From: an uncultured bacterium
Lineage (GTDB): Bacteria; Elusimicrobiota; Elusimicrobia; Elusimicrobiales; Elusimicrobiaceae
Length of the DNA: 64,000 nt
NCBI GenBank assembly: GCA_949291515.1
Contig: CASEVY010000002.1
Coordinates: 1 to 64,000 of the forward strand
Direction: 5' to 3'
Shown here: positions 1 to 8,659 of the stretch, piece after piece
How positions within the stretch are numbered: position 1 is the first letter of the stretch
Layout: each line of letters begins with the position of its first letter
Translations under genes and position numbers: made by a program
Notes under the pieces: model-generated
What the model saw: only the letters and a program-made list of their open reading frames with translations
The model's database searches: none
Told to the model about the DNA's origin: nothing

Positions 1-1
1 C

Positions 2-112
2 GGGTTCAAGCGTAAGCGGTATTTGCAAATCGCTCGGTTTGCCGACAACGACGGGAAGCAATTAGTTCCGATAAAACAGCTTTGGTACTATAATCATATA
101 GTACCCTCCTAA
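2..112 (+). CDS. C-terminal end of an unidentified protein (partial)
   Basis: An open frame runs from the window edge to a TAA and encodes the last 36 residues of a protein. The tail is basic and aromatic, ending ...WYYNHIVPS. A strong hairpin with a T-run follows within a few bases, which is what the end of a real forward gene should look like. The fragment is too short to assign to a family. The upstream part of the gene lies outside the window. Confidence 0.5.
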   Translation, partial: GFKRKRYLQIARFADNDGKQLVPIKQLWYYNHIVPS

Positions 113-141
113 GGGGGGAGGCGCAAGCCTCCTCTCTTTTT
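113..141 (+). terminator. Rho-independent terminator of the edge gene
   Basis: A G/C-rich stem (GGGAGGC, loop GCAA, GCCTCCT with one G-U pair) is followed by TCTTTTTG. It lies directly after the stop codon of the partial forward gene. Confidence 0.75.
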
Positions 142-177
142 GTTTTGGTTTTGTATTTTTAGCGTATAAAGCAAAGA

Positions 178-206
178 ACGCTCGGCTTTTAAGGCCGAGC
201 GTCTTT
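178..206. terminator. Hairpin terminator between the edge gene and uvrA
   Basis: A perfect 9-bp stem, ACGCTCGGC / GCCGAGCGT, encloses a 7-base loop. CTTTATTTTTG follows on the forward strand and a T-rich stretch on the reverse strand. It can serve as the terminator of uvrA, which converges on it, and as a second terminator for the forward gene. Confidence 0.75.
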
Positions 207-247
207 ATTTTTGTTATCAAGCGTATTTTATTTGCTTTAAAAAGGCT

Positions 248-3079
248 CTAAACTTCGCCCAATTCCTTTTTTAGATACTTGCCCGTATAGGAGCGGGGAC
301 AGGCCATAATATCGCGGATATTGCCCTGCGCGACAATTTCTCCGCCTTTGTCGCCGCCTTCGGGGCCGAGGTCTATAATATAATCGGCCGTTTTGATTAT
401 ATCAAGGTTATGCTCTATTACCACCATTGTATTGCCCTGGTCGCTCAGGCGGTGCATAACTTTAAGCAATTTGTCTATATCGGCAAAGTGCAGGCCTGTG
501 GTAGGCTCGTCTAGGATATAAAGAGTATTGCCCGTATCTCGCCTTGAAAGTTCGTCGGCCAATTTTACTCTCTGCGCTTCGCCGCCCGAAAGGGTGGTGG
601 AGCTTTGCCCCAATTTGATGTAGCCTAGGCCTACGTCCTGCAAAGTTTTTAGGATATTTTTGATTTTGGGTATCGCGTCGAAAAACTCTACCGCTTCGTC
701 CACGCTCATATCCAAAACTTCGGCGATATTCTTGCCTTTGAATTTTACCTGCAAAGTATCTTCGTTAAAGCGTTTTCCGCCGCAGGCTTCGCATTTGACG
801 TATATATCGGGCAGGAACTGCATTTGTATTTTCAAAATACCGTCGCCTTGGCAATCCTCGCAGCGGCCGCCCTTTACGTTGAAGGAAAATCTGCCCGGTT
901 TATAGCCGCGGCGTTTCGCCTCCGGCATTTGCGCGAACAGCTCCCTTATGTGCGTATAAGCGCCCGTATAAGTTGCTGGGTTTGAGCGCGGCGTTTTGCC
1001 TATCGGGCTTTGGTCTACAATAATTATCTTGTTGATATGCTCAAGCCCTTTTATGGCGTCGTGTTCGCCGGGTGCGTCTTTGGCGCCGTAGAATTTCTTT
1101 GCCAAAGCCCGATATAAAATATTGTGCACCAAAGTGGATTTGCCCGAGCCCGATACGCCCGTTATCGCGACGAACAAGCCCAAAGGTATTTTTACGTTAA
1201 TGTTCTTCAGGTTGAATTGTCTGGCGCCCTTTATCTCTATCCATTTCTTGCCCGGTTTTTGCGGATTAAGATTGGGCAGGATTTTCTTCTTGCCGCTAAG
1301 ATATTGGGCGGTAATGGAATTTTCGTCCTTCAAAAAATTTTTTAAAGGGCCTTGCGCCGTTATATTGCCGCCGTGTTCGCCCGCGCCTGGGCCGAGTTCG
1401 ATAAGGTGGTCGGCGGCCATTATTGTATCCCTATCGTGTTCGACGACGATAAGCGTATTGTCCAAATCGCGCAGGTTTTTAAGCGTTTCGATAAGCCTGT
1501 CATTATCGCGGCTGTGCAGACCGATGGTAGGTTCGTCCAGTACGTAAAGCACGCCCGTAAGCCCGCTGCCTATTTGCGTGGCCAAATGTATCCTTTGCGC
1601 CTCGCCGCCAGATAAGGTCTGCGATTTCCGCTCCAGCGTAAGATAATTAAGCCCCACGCTGTTTAGGAAGCCGAGCCTCGCCTTGATTTCCTTTAGTACC
1701 TGTTTGGCGATGATTTCTTCCTTCGCGTTTAGTTTTAAATTGTTGACGAAATCCAAAGCCGCGCTTACCTGCATAGCCGATATTTGCGCTATATTCTTGC
1801 CGTTGATATAGACAGATAAAGCCTCGGGTTTAAGTCTGGCGCCTTTGCAGACGGGGCAGGTAACCTCGTGCATAAAGCGGTTGTATACTTCCTCTTTTAC
1901 AAATTCGCTTTCGCTTTCACTGTGGCGGCGTTTTAGATTGCCGATTACGCCTTCAAAAGGGATCTCTCTGGAGCTGAACGCGCTTTGATATAATACGTCT
2001 TCCCCGCCGTAAAGGAGTATTTCCTGCTGGCGGCGCGAAAGAGTTTTCCACGGTTTGTTCATAGGTATCTTTTGCGCTTTGCAGACGGAGTGTAAAATCT
2101 CGTAATAATAGCCCGACCAGGAATTTTTCCAGCGGTTTGTCCTGTTGGTTACCGGGTTATCCCACGCGGCGAGCGCGCCCTCGTTTATCGAAAGGGACGG
2201 ATCGGGTACGACCAAATTTTCGTCTATTTCTATTTTAATGCCCAAGCCGTTGCATTCGGGGCAGGCGCCTTGCGGCGCGTTAAAGGAAAAGAGCCGCGGC
2301 TCCAAATCGCCGAAGCCTATGCCGCAGACGGGGCAGGCATTATTCTCGCTGTAAGTAAATTCTTCTTTGTCCTTTCTTACTTTAACAAGCCCCTTTGAAT
2401 ATTTCACCGCCAGTTCCAAAGCGTCGGTAATGCGTTCCCTGTCGGAAGGGTCGATATAGATTTCGTCTATCAGCAAATCAAGATTGTGCTTTTTGTAGCG
2501 TTCGAGCTTGGGGGGATTGGCGAGGTCGAAAAGTTCGCCGTTGTAAATTATCTTTACGAAACCCTCTTTTTTAAGACGGCTGAAAAGCTCCTCGTAAGTG
2601 CCTTTTTTGCCCTGTATCACGGGGGCGGAAATCATCACGGTCTGTTGGTCGAATTTGGTTAAAATGTCCTTTGTTATCGCCGCGATTGACCATTGTTCCA
2701 CCGGCCTGCCGCATTGCGGGCAGTGTCTGTGCCCGATGCGCGCGAATAAAAGACGGAAATAATCGTATATCTCCGTTACCGTAGCCACGGTCGAGCGAGG
2801 ATTGCGGGAGGGGTTTCTCTGCTCAATGGAAATCGCGGGCGAAAGGCCGTCTATCATTTCCACGTCGGGCTTTTCCATAAGTTCCAAAAACTGTCTGGCA
2901 TAGGCCGACATACTCTCTACGTATCTTCTCTGCCCCTCGGCATAGATGGTATCGAAAGCCAAAGAGCTCTTGCCCGAGCCCGAAAGACCAGTTACCACCA
3001 CCATTTTGCCTCTTGGTATTTTTAGACTGATATTTTTAAGATTATTCGTCTTGGCGCCGGTAATAGTGATATATTTCAT
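248..3079 (-). CDS. uvrA: UvrABC excinuclease subunit A
   Basis: DNA-damage recognition ATPase of nucleotide excision repair; it loads UvrB at lesions in the cytoplasm. The 943-residue length is typical. The first Walker A is at residues 31-38 (GLSGSGKS) and a second, GVSGSGKST, lies in the C-terminal half. Both halves carry ABC signatures (TLSGGEAQR) and Walker B motifs (YVLDEPTIGL, YILDEPTTGL). Zinc-finger cysteine pairs are visible (CPVC...CPEC and CEDC...CEAC). It stands alone on the reverse strand, with divergent transcription from the flippase-like gene. The start has no ribosome binding site, but a TATAAT sits 7 bases before the ATG, so the message may be leaderless. Family assignment is certain. 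Confidence 0.97.
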   Translation of the reverse strand: MKYITITGAKTNNLKNISLKIPRGKMVVVTGLSGSGKSSLAFDTIYAEGQRRYVESMSAYARQFLELMEKPDVEMIDGLSPAISIEQRNPSRNPRSTVATVTEIYDYFRLLFARIGHRHCPQCGRPVEQWSIAAITKDILTKFDQQTVMISAPVIQGKKGTYEELFSRLKKEGFVKIIYNGELFDLANPPKLERYKKHNLDLLIDEIYIDPSDRERITDALELAVKYSKGLVKVRKDKEEFTYSENNACPVCGIGFGDLEPRLFSFNAPQGACPECNGLGIKIEIDENLVVPDPSLSINEGALAAWDNPVTNRTNRWKNSWSGYYYEILHSVCKAQKIPMNKPWKTLSRRQQEILLYGGEDVLYQSAFSSREIPFEGVIGNLKRRHSESESEFVKEEVYNRFMHEVTCPVCKGARLKPEALSVYINGKNIAQISAMQVSAALDFVNNLKLNAKEEIIAKQVLKEIKARLGFLNSVGLNYLTLERKSQTLSGGEAQRIHLATQIGSGLTGVLYVLDEPTIGLHSRDNDRLIETLKNLRDLDNTLIVVEHDRDTIMAADHLIELGPGAGEHGGNITAQGPLKNFLKDENSITAQYLSGKKKILPNLNPQKPGKKWIEIKGARQFNLKNINVKIPLGLFVAITGVSGSGKSTLVHNILYRALAKKFYGAKDAPGEHDAIKGLEHINKIIIVDQSPIGKTPRSNPATYTGAYTHIRELFAQMPEAKRRGYKPGRFSFNVKGGRCEDCQGDGILKIQMQFLPDIYVKCEACGGKRFNEDTLQVKFKGKNIAEVLDMSVDEAVEFFDAIPKIKNILKTLQDVGLGYIKLGQSSTTLSGGEAQRVKLADELSRRDTGNTLYILDEPTTGLHFADIDKLLKVMHRLSDQGNTMVVIEHNLDIIKTADYIIDLGPEGGDKGGEIVAQGNIRDIMACPRSYTGKYLKKELGEV

Positions 3080-3086
3080 AATTAAA

Positions 3087-3092
3087 ATTATA
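3087..3092 (-). promoter_or_regulatory. -10 box of uvrA, leaderless geometry
   Basis: TATAAT on the reverse strand is separated from the uvrA ATG by 7 bases (TTTAATT). No Shine-Dalgarno sequence fits in that gap. The -35 match at 17 bases is poor (TTCCAC). The start point would fall on or next to the A of the ATG. Confidence 0.5.
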
Positions 3093-3171
3093 TAATTTAT
3101 AAAAGAATAGTGGAAACTCGGACGATGTGGAATAAAAACGGTTCCGATTTTTCCGCGGGAGATTTTCAGCC

Positions 3172-4239
3172 GTGAACATATTTAGCAGAAAGAACATAAT
3201 AGTCGCCCTGACCTGCCTTTTGTCGGTATCCGTAGTCGGCTGGCTGATATATGACGCCAAAGACAATTTTATAAGGATATGGAACGAGGTCAATACCCTG
3301 TATCTGATTTTGGCTTGCCTTTCTTCGGCGGCGATTTATGTTTGTATGGGAATGTCGCTTTGGGAAACGCTTAAGCTGTTGGGCCAAAAGATAAATTTGG
3401 GCGCCGCCATAAGCATAGCTTTCGTTTCCACGACCGTAAATTATTTGGTGTCGACCATGGGGGTGAGCGGGTTTGCTTTAAGGGCGCATTTGCTGGGAAA
3501 GAGAAATATTCCGCTCGGCGCGAGCGTGATGTCGAGCATAGTCATAAGCGTGCTTTTGTACTTCGTGCTGATAATTATAATATTGCAGGGTTCTTTGCTG
3601 TTGCTGTTGTCGCATAATGCCGCGCCGGGGCAAATGCTGAGGAACTTCGTGCTGGTGGTCGTTATCGCGGGTATTGGCGCTTTGGTAACCGGCTTTTTGT
3701 TCAATAACGAATTCCGCTATAAAGGCATAAGGAAAATCTTTATGCTTATCAATAAGATAATTTACAATCTGTTCGGCGCTTTGATACCAAAAAACAATTA
3801 TTCCGCTTTTACCAAACAGCTTGATAACGGCATAAACACAATCCATAACAATAAATTAAAGCTCACCCGCGCGATAGCATATATCTGCGGCGATTGGATT
3901 TTTACGATACTTATTTTGTATTTGGCATTTATGGCGGTGGGTATTAAAATATCGATAGGGGTGCTCTTGGCGGGCTTTGCCGTAGGTATGGCGACGACGC
4001 TTATCCCGATATTGCCAGGCGGTTTGGGCGCAATGGAAATAGCGATGACTTCCGTCTTCTCCCAAATGGGTATAGATTGGGATTCCGCTCTTATGGCCTG
4101 TTTGATATACAGGGTGGTATACTATATAATACCGGGCATAATAAGCGTGTTCGTCTACTGGGGATTGAAGCTTTCCGAGCCGATGGCCATGACCAAGAAC
4201 AAAGCCAAGGAGTATATGGATAATGAAGCAGAAAATTGA
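3172..4239 (+). CDS. Flippase-like integral membrane protein (LPG synthase TM-domain family)
   Basis: A 355-residue polytopic membrane protein with about eight hydrophobic segments. It resembles the UPF0104 / lysylphosphatidylglycerol-synthase transmembrane domain family (the membrane half of MprF, without the soluble synthase domain). The motif PGGLGAMEIAM near residue 282 is characteristic of the family. Members move or modify lipids or isoprenoid-linked sugars; the substrate here is unknown. The start is GTG, with GGGAGA about ten bases upstream. The 3' end overlaps the next gene by 17 bases, so the two are probably co-transcribed. Confidence is high for the family and low for the precise function. 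Confidence 0.8.
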   Translation: MNIFSRKNIIVALTCLLSVSVVGWLIYDAKDNFIRIWNEVNTLYLILACLSSAAIYVCMGMSLWETLKLLGQKINLGAAISIAFVSTTVNYLVSTMGVSGFALRAHLLGKRNIPLGASVMSSIVISVLLYFVLIIIILQGSLLLLLSHNAAPGQMLRNFVLVVVIAGIGALVTGFLFNNEFRYKGIRKIFMLINKIIYNLFGALIPKNNYSAFTKQLDNGINTIHNNKLKLTRAIAYICGDWIFTILILYLAFMAVGIKISIGVLLAGFAVGMATTLIPILPGGLGAMEIAMTSVFSQMGIDWDSALMACLIYRVVYYIIPGIISVFVYWGLKLSEPMAMTKNKAKEYMDNEAEN

Positions 4240-4738
4240 AAAATCAGAACCTCAAATTTCAGAAAAATCTTATGTTCACGAGCGCGCCGTACTCATAGGC
4301 AGAGTTACGCTTGAAGATAATGTTTCGATATGGCCCAATGCCGTATTGCGCGCGGATATCGCCGCCATAAAAATAGGCCGCGGCAGCAATGTGCAGGATA
4401 ACGCCTGCATACACGTTGATTTTGACAAGCCCGCCCTTATAGGCGAGAATGTTACCATAGGCCATAACGCCGTAGTGCACGGCGCGAAAGTGGGCGATAA
4501 TACGCTTATCGGTATGGGCGCGGTGGTAATGGAAAGCGAAATCGGCCCCAACTGCGTTATAGCCGCCGGCAGCGTATTGCCCGCCGGCAAAAAGATAGAA
4601 GAGGGCAGTATGGTAATGGGCGTGCCGGCCAAAACGGTGCGCAAATTGAGCGCGGAAGAAATCGCCAAGATAAAAGAAAACGCCGAGGTCTACGCGAAAT
4701 TGGCCGGCGTGTACAAAAAGAATTGCAAGGAGTCATAA
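4223..4738 (+). CDS. Gamma-carbonic anhydrase family hexapeptide protein
   Basis: A 171-residue left-handed beta-helix protein of the YrdA/PaaY/gamma-carbonic anhydrase group. Hexapeptide repeats run through most of the length (for example AVLRADIAAIKIGRG, VTIGHNAVVHGAKVGD, TLIGMGAVVMES). The metal-ligand histidines of the family appear as the H in ACIHVD and the two in IGHNAVVHG. Family members are trimeric zinc or iron proteins; carbonic anhydrase activity is proven for only some, so catalysis is not assured. Its ATG lies inside the end of the upstream flippase-like gene, with AAGGAG about ten bases ahead. The next gene starts immediately after its stop. Confidence 0.88.
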   Translation: MKQKIEKSEPQISEKSYVHERAVLIGRVTLEDNVSIWPNAVLRADIAAIKIGRGSNVQDNACIHVDFDKPALIGENVTIGHNAVVHGAKVGDNTLIGMGAVVMESEIGPNCVIAAGSVLPAGKKIEEGSMVMGVPAKTVRKLSAEEIAKIKENAEVYAKLAGVYKKNCKES

Positions 4739-5113
4739 TTGGCCAAAATAGTTATGATAGAGGATTCCAAAATCCTCGGCAACGCTTTGAAGGGCGCTTT
4801 GGAAATAAAAGGCCATGAGGTCGTTTGGGTAAACGACGGGCGCTTGGCTTTCCAGACCGTAAAAAAGAACAAGCCCGACATAATTTTGCTCGACTTGATG
4901 CTGCCGCACATAAGCGGCTTTGAAATATGCAAAGCCGTCAAAAGCGACGGCGTTTTGTATAAAACGCCGATAGTGATAATGTCTACTTTGACTGGCGAAG
5001 AGGACAGGGAAAGAGCCGTATCCGCCGGCGCCAATCATTTTATAGCCAAACCCTATGACCTGAAACAGACCCTGGCGGAAATAGAAAAGTATATCCCGAA
5101 GAAAGGAGTTTAG
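4739..5113 (+). CDS. Stand-alone CheY-like response regulator receiver
   Basis: A 124-residue single-domain receiver with no output domain. The acidic pocket is E8/D9, the phospho-acceptor is D52 (in ILLDLMLP), the switch Ser/Thr is around S82, and the conserved lysine is K104 (FIAKP). It would be phosphorylated by a histidine kinase not present in the window and would act by protein contact. The start is TTG directly after the previous stop, supported by AAGGAG at about -8. The ORF6N-domain gene follows after 6 bases, so the pair is probably co-expressed. Confidence 0.9.
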   Translation: MAKIVMIEDSKILGNALKGALEIKGHEVVWVNDGRLAFQTVKKNKPDIILLDLMLPHISGFEICKAVKSDGVLYKTPIVIMSTLTGEEDRERAVSAGANHFIAKPYDLKQTLAEIEKYIPKKGV

Positions 5114-5119
5114 TTTTAT

Positions 5120-5476
5120 ATGAAATTTCGTATCATAAGAAACCAAAAAGTAATTACCGACGCGGACTTTGCCGAGGCTTTGAATATGCAATGCAAGATT
5201 TTGACGTCGATGTTCAGACGTTCAAAAGAATATTTTCCTCAGGATTCTTACTTCCAGCTTACCTATGAGGAGCAGCGCGATTTGGTTAAGAACTATTGCT
5301 TTACCCACGCCGAGCGCTTGAGATACGCCAAAAGGCTGCCTTTTGTCTTTACCAAAAGCGCCGTTTTTATGCTGCTTTGCATTTTGAGAAAAAACCCTAT
5401 GGCGAAGGTATACAGAAGCAGACTGTTTTCCTCAGACGTGTTTAAGAATATCGATATCGAAACTCTGCTTAAATAA
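5120..5476 (+). CDS. ORF6N-domain-like protein (phage antirepressor-type DNA-binding domain)
   Basis: A 118-residue protein matching the ORF6N domain pattern by eye. It has a V-I-T-D-A-D-F-A-E core (the family has V-x-L-D-x-D-L-A-x-L-Y-x-V), then R-S-K-E-Y-F-P-Q-D-S-Y-F-Q-L-T-x-E-E (family R-N-x-x-R-F-P-x-D-F-M-F-Q-L-T-x-E-E), then L-P-F-V-F-T-K-S-A-V-F-M-L (family L-P-x-A-F-T-E-x-G-V-x-M-L). Such domains are typical of phage and mobile-element regulators and are thought to bind DNA. Here the domain is the entire protein, with no antirepressor tail, and sits 6 bases downstream of a CheY-like gene. Role unknown; domain call made from motif memory only. Confidence 0.6.
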   Translation: MKFRIIRNQKVITDADFAEALNMQCKILTSMFRRSKEYFPQDSYFQLTYEEQRDLVKNYCFTHAERLRYAKRLPFVFTKSAVFMLLCILRKNPMAKVYRSRLFSSDVFKNIDIETLLK

Positions 5477-5524
5477 ATATAGCCGCAAATCGCGCGCGGC
5501 CATATGGCGCGTTCGTGGAGAGGT

Positions 5525-6328
5525 ATGAAAATATTTGTTTTCCTTATAATGTCGCTTTTGTTCTCTTATGCGGAGGGCGAGGTCTTCGTGATGCCGATGG
5601 AAGATCCCTCCCCTAAAGAAGACGCTTTGCCTTTCAACGCAAAAGACGATATCTCAATCCAGCCGGAGATAGACGACGAAATGCTCTCGGGCCGCCCGAT
5701 ATCGGAGCTTGTCCGCTACACAATATGCGGCGTAGTGATAACCGACATAAGCCAAAAGAACGTCAAACCTCAGGAAGTTTTGGATTACGAAAATAAAACG
5801 GGACAGACTCTCCCCGATAAATATACCACCGTCGACCATGGCCGAAAATATGTCTGCGGCGTTTATTATGCTGGCGCGGATTTGGCCGGGAAAGGTTTGG
5901 CCGTTCAAGGCGCTTTGCGCGATTTGGGGGAGGTGCAGTCCCTGTATATAAAAGACGCGCAACCCGTAAGAAGCAACAGAAACGATTTTGACATTAAAAA
6001 GAAGAAGCCTTCCGCCGCCGTTATATCCTTTGATGAAAAAGCCGTATTTAAAAAAATATTGACCGATAAAGATAAAATACGCAGTTTATATAATTACGCC
6101 GATCTGCCGCTGGCGTGGGAAATACACAATCTTATGCAGTCGCGCAAAGAGGACAATCTGCCCATAAGGCTTACTTTTTACGAAGATCCTTCGGCCGTAG
6201 GGGTAAAAGGTATGGCGGTGGTGGTCTTTTCCCTGACGGAAAAATATCTTCTGCCGCTTAAGGACGTCAAAGGCGTAAGCCAGGATATATACGGGATAGA
6301 ACCCGATTACTATTTCGTTTACAGATAA
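5525..6328 (+). CDS. Exported protein of unknown function
   Basis: A 267-residue protein starting with a short signal peptide (MKIFVFLIMSLLFSYAEG). I chose the ATG at 5525 rather than the in-frame ATG 21 bases upstream, because GGAGAGG precedes it and the hydrophobic signal then begins at residue 1. The mature part contains one Cys (YTICGVV) and another (KYVCGVYY), but no domain I recognise. It is the last gene of the forward cluster and converges with the TPR gene. It may be periplasmic or surface-associated. Confidence 0.65.
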   Translation: MKIFVFLIMSLLFSYAEGEVFVMPMEDPSPKEDALPFNAKDDISIQPEIDDEMLSGRPISELVRYTICGVVITDISQKNVKPQEVLDYENKTGQTLPDKYTTVDHGRKYVCGVYYAGADLAGKGLAVQGALRDLGEVQSLYIKDAQPVRSNRNDFDIKKKKPSAAVISFDEKAVFKKILTDKDKIRSLYNYADLPLAWEIHNLMQSRKEDNLPIRLTFYEDPSAVGVKGMAVVVFSLTEKYLLPLKDVKGVSQDIYGIEPDYYFVYR

Positions 6329-6400
6329 TTTCGCCCGCGCTAGAAAGAAAATATCGTGCTGCGCAGTCGTCCGAATATAAACTCTTGAGTTTAATAGCCC

Positions 6401-7576
6401 TTACTTGTTGTAGCCTGAGATGAAACTTCTAAACTCCACGCTGTTGTTTATGTTTTTAAACAGCCAGGCTTTTTTACCGCTTTCGTAGAGAGAATCGAAA
6501 TCCTTGAAATTGTTTTTCAAAGCCAAATCCAAATGCTTGTACATATTGCGTTTGTCTTTCTTGACAGTCCAGTAATAGCCCGCCATATTGATGTGGGTTG
6601 TAGGTAGATAGGACGATAATTTTAAGGACATATCAAAATCTTTTTTTGCCTTCTTGTAATCTTTTAGCTTCAAATAAGCGTATCCGCGGTTGTTGTAGGG
6701 GATAGCCCATTTGGGGTTTAGCGCTATGGCGTAAGAATAATCTTCCGCGGCGGCGCGCCAGTCGTCCATTTCCTCGTAAATCAGGCCGCGGCGGTTATAA
6801 TAGGTATATTCCGGCTTTAAAGCGATGAGTTGCGTGTAGTCTTGGGCGGCTTGTTCGTGGTCGCCTATTTCCTTGAAGGCGGAAGCTCTCAGAAGCCAGG
6901 CGGTATCAAAGGAAGCGTCTCTGTTTAAAGTTTTGCTGAAATAGGAAATCGCCTCATCGTACTGTTCATTGTTAAAGTAAATGCGCCCTATATAAAACAG
7001 AGCTTCTTTATCGTCGGGATTTTGTTTCAGCAGCTTATTGAAAACCTTGCGGGCCTTATCGTATCTGTACAAAAAGAAATTGGCCTTGCCTTCCATTATC
7101 TCGATGTCGTGTTCTTTGCTTTTCCTGTTCTTTATTTTCCCCAAATCCTTAAGGGCGGGGGAATATTTTTCCAATGTCATATAACATTGCGCGCGGTTAT
7201 AATAAAAATCGTCGTAGTTGCTTTTAAGTTTTATCGCTTCGGAAAAATCCCGTATCGCGGAGGCGCAGTCGTTGCGCTCCATATAAGCCAAGCCGCGCGC
7301 ATAGTATTTGAAGGGATCCTTTGGCGAGAGATTTATTATCTTATTGTAATCGGCCAAAGCCTTTTTGAACAGACCCTTCTCTTTATAAGCGTCGGCGCGG
7401 TGGTGGTAAGCGTTGGTGAATTTTGGGTATTTGTCTATGGCTTTGGTCAGAAGTCTTATTCTTTCGTTTACGTCATCGCTTTTTAACGCCCTGTCGTAAT
7501 ACTGCCGCGCGCTTTGGGCATAACCCAAGGGCGCCAACGCAATTAGTATCAGAAGCAGATATATAAAGTGTTTCAT
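6401..7576 (-). CDS. Exported tetratricopeptide-repeat protein
   Basis: A 391-residue protein with a signal peptide (residues 1-20, ending GYAQS), followed by about nine TPR units covering almost the whole length. Examples are YHHRADAYKEKGLFKKALADY and YARGLAYMERNDCASAIRDF, trimmed to their cores. TPR arrays are protein-interaction scaffolds; no enzyme domain is attached. The start ATG overlaps the stop of the upstream membrane-protein gene by 4 bases (ATGA), so the pair is translationally coupled. It is probably periplasmic. Confidence 0.8.
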   Translation of the reverse strand: MKHFIYLLLILIALAPLGYAQSARQYYDRALKSDDVNERIRLLTKAIDKYPKFTNAYHHRADAYKEKGLFKKALADYNKIINLSPKDPFKYYARGLAYMERNDCASAIRDFSEAIKLKSNYDDFYYNRAQCYMTLEKYSPALKDLGKIKNRKSKEHDIEIMEGKANFFLYRYDKARKVFNKLLKQNPDDKEALFYIGRIYFNNEQYDEAISYFSKTLNRDASFDTAWLLRASAFKEIGDHEQAAQDYTQLIALKPEYTYYNRRGLIYEEMDDWRAAAEDYSYAIALNPKWAIPYNNRGYAYLKLKDYKKAKKDFDMSLKLSSYLPTTHINMAGYYWTVKKDKRNMYKHLDLALKNNFKDFDSLYESGKKAWLFKNINNSVEFRSFISGYNK

Positions 7577-8433
7577 TTCAACAATAGTATAATAACGGCT
7601 TGCCCCGCCAGCATAATTATGCCTATAAGATAGCCCGCCGCTATCGCCAGCTTGGCAAAGAAGGTAAGATTTAATATTATTGCGGCAACCAATGCCGCCT
7701 TAGCCGACATTATCGCAAAAAAATCTGCCTTATTCTTTATTTTGGAAAGGCTGCTAAGCAATACCTTCCTGCAGATAAATATTACTCCGCCCAGTACGGC
7801 CAAAGCCGTTATCCCGGCGGCGGTTTTTGCCGCATATTTGCGTATGTTTTTTGATAGTTCGTCAAATGTTTGTTTGACTACTCGGGAAACTTCGTTGCGC
7901 GAAAGCGTATCGGCGATATTGTCTATTTTGCTCTCTATCGAATTCTTTATGCGGTTGATGGTTTCCCGTATCAGGCTGCCGAATGCTTCCGAAAAGGATT
8001 TTATCGTGTAGAGCAGTCCCATCGCCATACCGTAGATCAGGCCGAAAAGAGCATAAAACCCGAACAGTGTTATCCCCGCAGTTATCAGATACCACAGCGG
8101 GTAACCGTGCCCGGCAAAACACGTGCCAAATACATAATATGCCCCTGCGGAGAACAACAGCGTGCTTAACAGAGTCCAGGGTATTATCGTTTTTATCCCG
8201 CGCGAAATTAAAGAAGTAAAAGTTTTTACCAGTTTTTCTGCCAGGCTTTGTTTTGGTCCTTTGCCGTAAAAGCGGCGGGAAGCGGAACCTTCGTGTTTTC
8301 TTATCGGGTAGCGTTTGGAAAAACGATCCTTGTCTTTGGCCTGTTGTCCCGCGCCGCGGCTATCTTCGCGTCTTTCGACCGGCTGAAGGACGTGGGTTTT
8401 TATTGGTTCGGATTTATTGTGTTTTTCTGTCAT
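7573..8433 (-). CDS. Multi-pass membrane protein with a long basic N-terminus
   Basis: A 286-residue protein. The first 60 residues are hydrophilic and rich in K/R. About four to five hydrophobic segments follow (starting near IIPWTLLSTLLFSAGAYYVF), with an amphipathic stretch in the middle (ETINRIKNSIESKIDNIADTL). I placed the start at 8433 because AAGGGG lies 6-7 bases upstream; an earlier in-frame ATG would give an improbable polar extension. It is followed by the TPR gene with ATGA overlap and preceded by the small Cys-His gene 25 bases away. No family recognised. Confidence 0.65.
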   Translation of the reverse strand: MTEKHNKSEPIKTHVLQPVERREDSRGAGQQAKDKDRFSKRYPIRKHEGSASRRFYGKGPKQSLAEKLVKTFTSLISRGIKTIIPWTLLSTLLFSAGAYYVFGTCFAGHGYPLWYLITAGITLFGFYALFGLIYGMAMGLLYTIKSFSEAFGSLIRETINRIKNSIESKIDNIADTLSRNEVSRVVKQTFDELSKNIRKYAAKTAAGITALAVLGGVIFICRKVLLSSLSKIKNKADFFAIMSAKAALVAAIILNLTFFAKLAIAAGYLIGIIMLAGQAVIILLLK

Positions 8434-8458
8434 ATAGCCCCTTATCGGAAAACCGCCG

Positions 8459-8599
8459 TCAATCGTGATGTCCGCAGCAGCCGCAGCAGGAATCACAATG
8501 ATGTTCCTTCTTGCCGAGAGACGGAACGTCATCGGATATTTTTATTACTTTCCCAGTTTTTTTGTCAAAAACGTATCTGCCTGTATTAGTATTCGTCAT
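8459..8599 (-). CDS. 46-residue protein with a Cys/His-rich tail
   Basis: A small protein whose first half is polar (YVFDKKTGKVIKISDDVPSL). It ends in a dense metal-ligand tail, HHCDSCCGCCGHHD (four Cys, four His), which could bind zinc, copper or iron. The start at 8599 is supported by a TAGAAT 7 bases upstream and lack of any ribosome binding site, which suggests a leaderless message. It heads a three-gene reverse cluster. I know similar short conserved proteins with a D-x-K-T-G-K-V-x-K-x-S-D core, but cannot give a function. Confidence 0.6.
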   Translation of the reverse strand: MTNTNTGRYVFDKKTGKVIKISDDVPSLGKKEHHCDSCCGCCGHHD

Positions 8600-8606
8600 A
8601 TAAATT

Positions 8607-8612
8607 ATTCTA
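8607..8612 (-). promoter_or_regulatory. -10 box of the small Cys/His gene, leaderless geometry
   Basis: TAGAAT on the reverse strand, then 7 bases (AATTTAT), then the ATG at 8599. There is no convincing -35. This is the same arrangement as at uvrA. Confidence 0.4.
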
Positions 8613-8659
8613 CAAAATATGGGGGGTATATTGCCGCCGCGCACTCTTTTTGCCGAGCT

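Noticed and set aside
6375-6396. TAAACTCTTGAGTTTA palindrome as a terminator between convergent genes
   Set aside because: The loop would be only two bases and no T-run follows; the signal is too weak to call.
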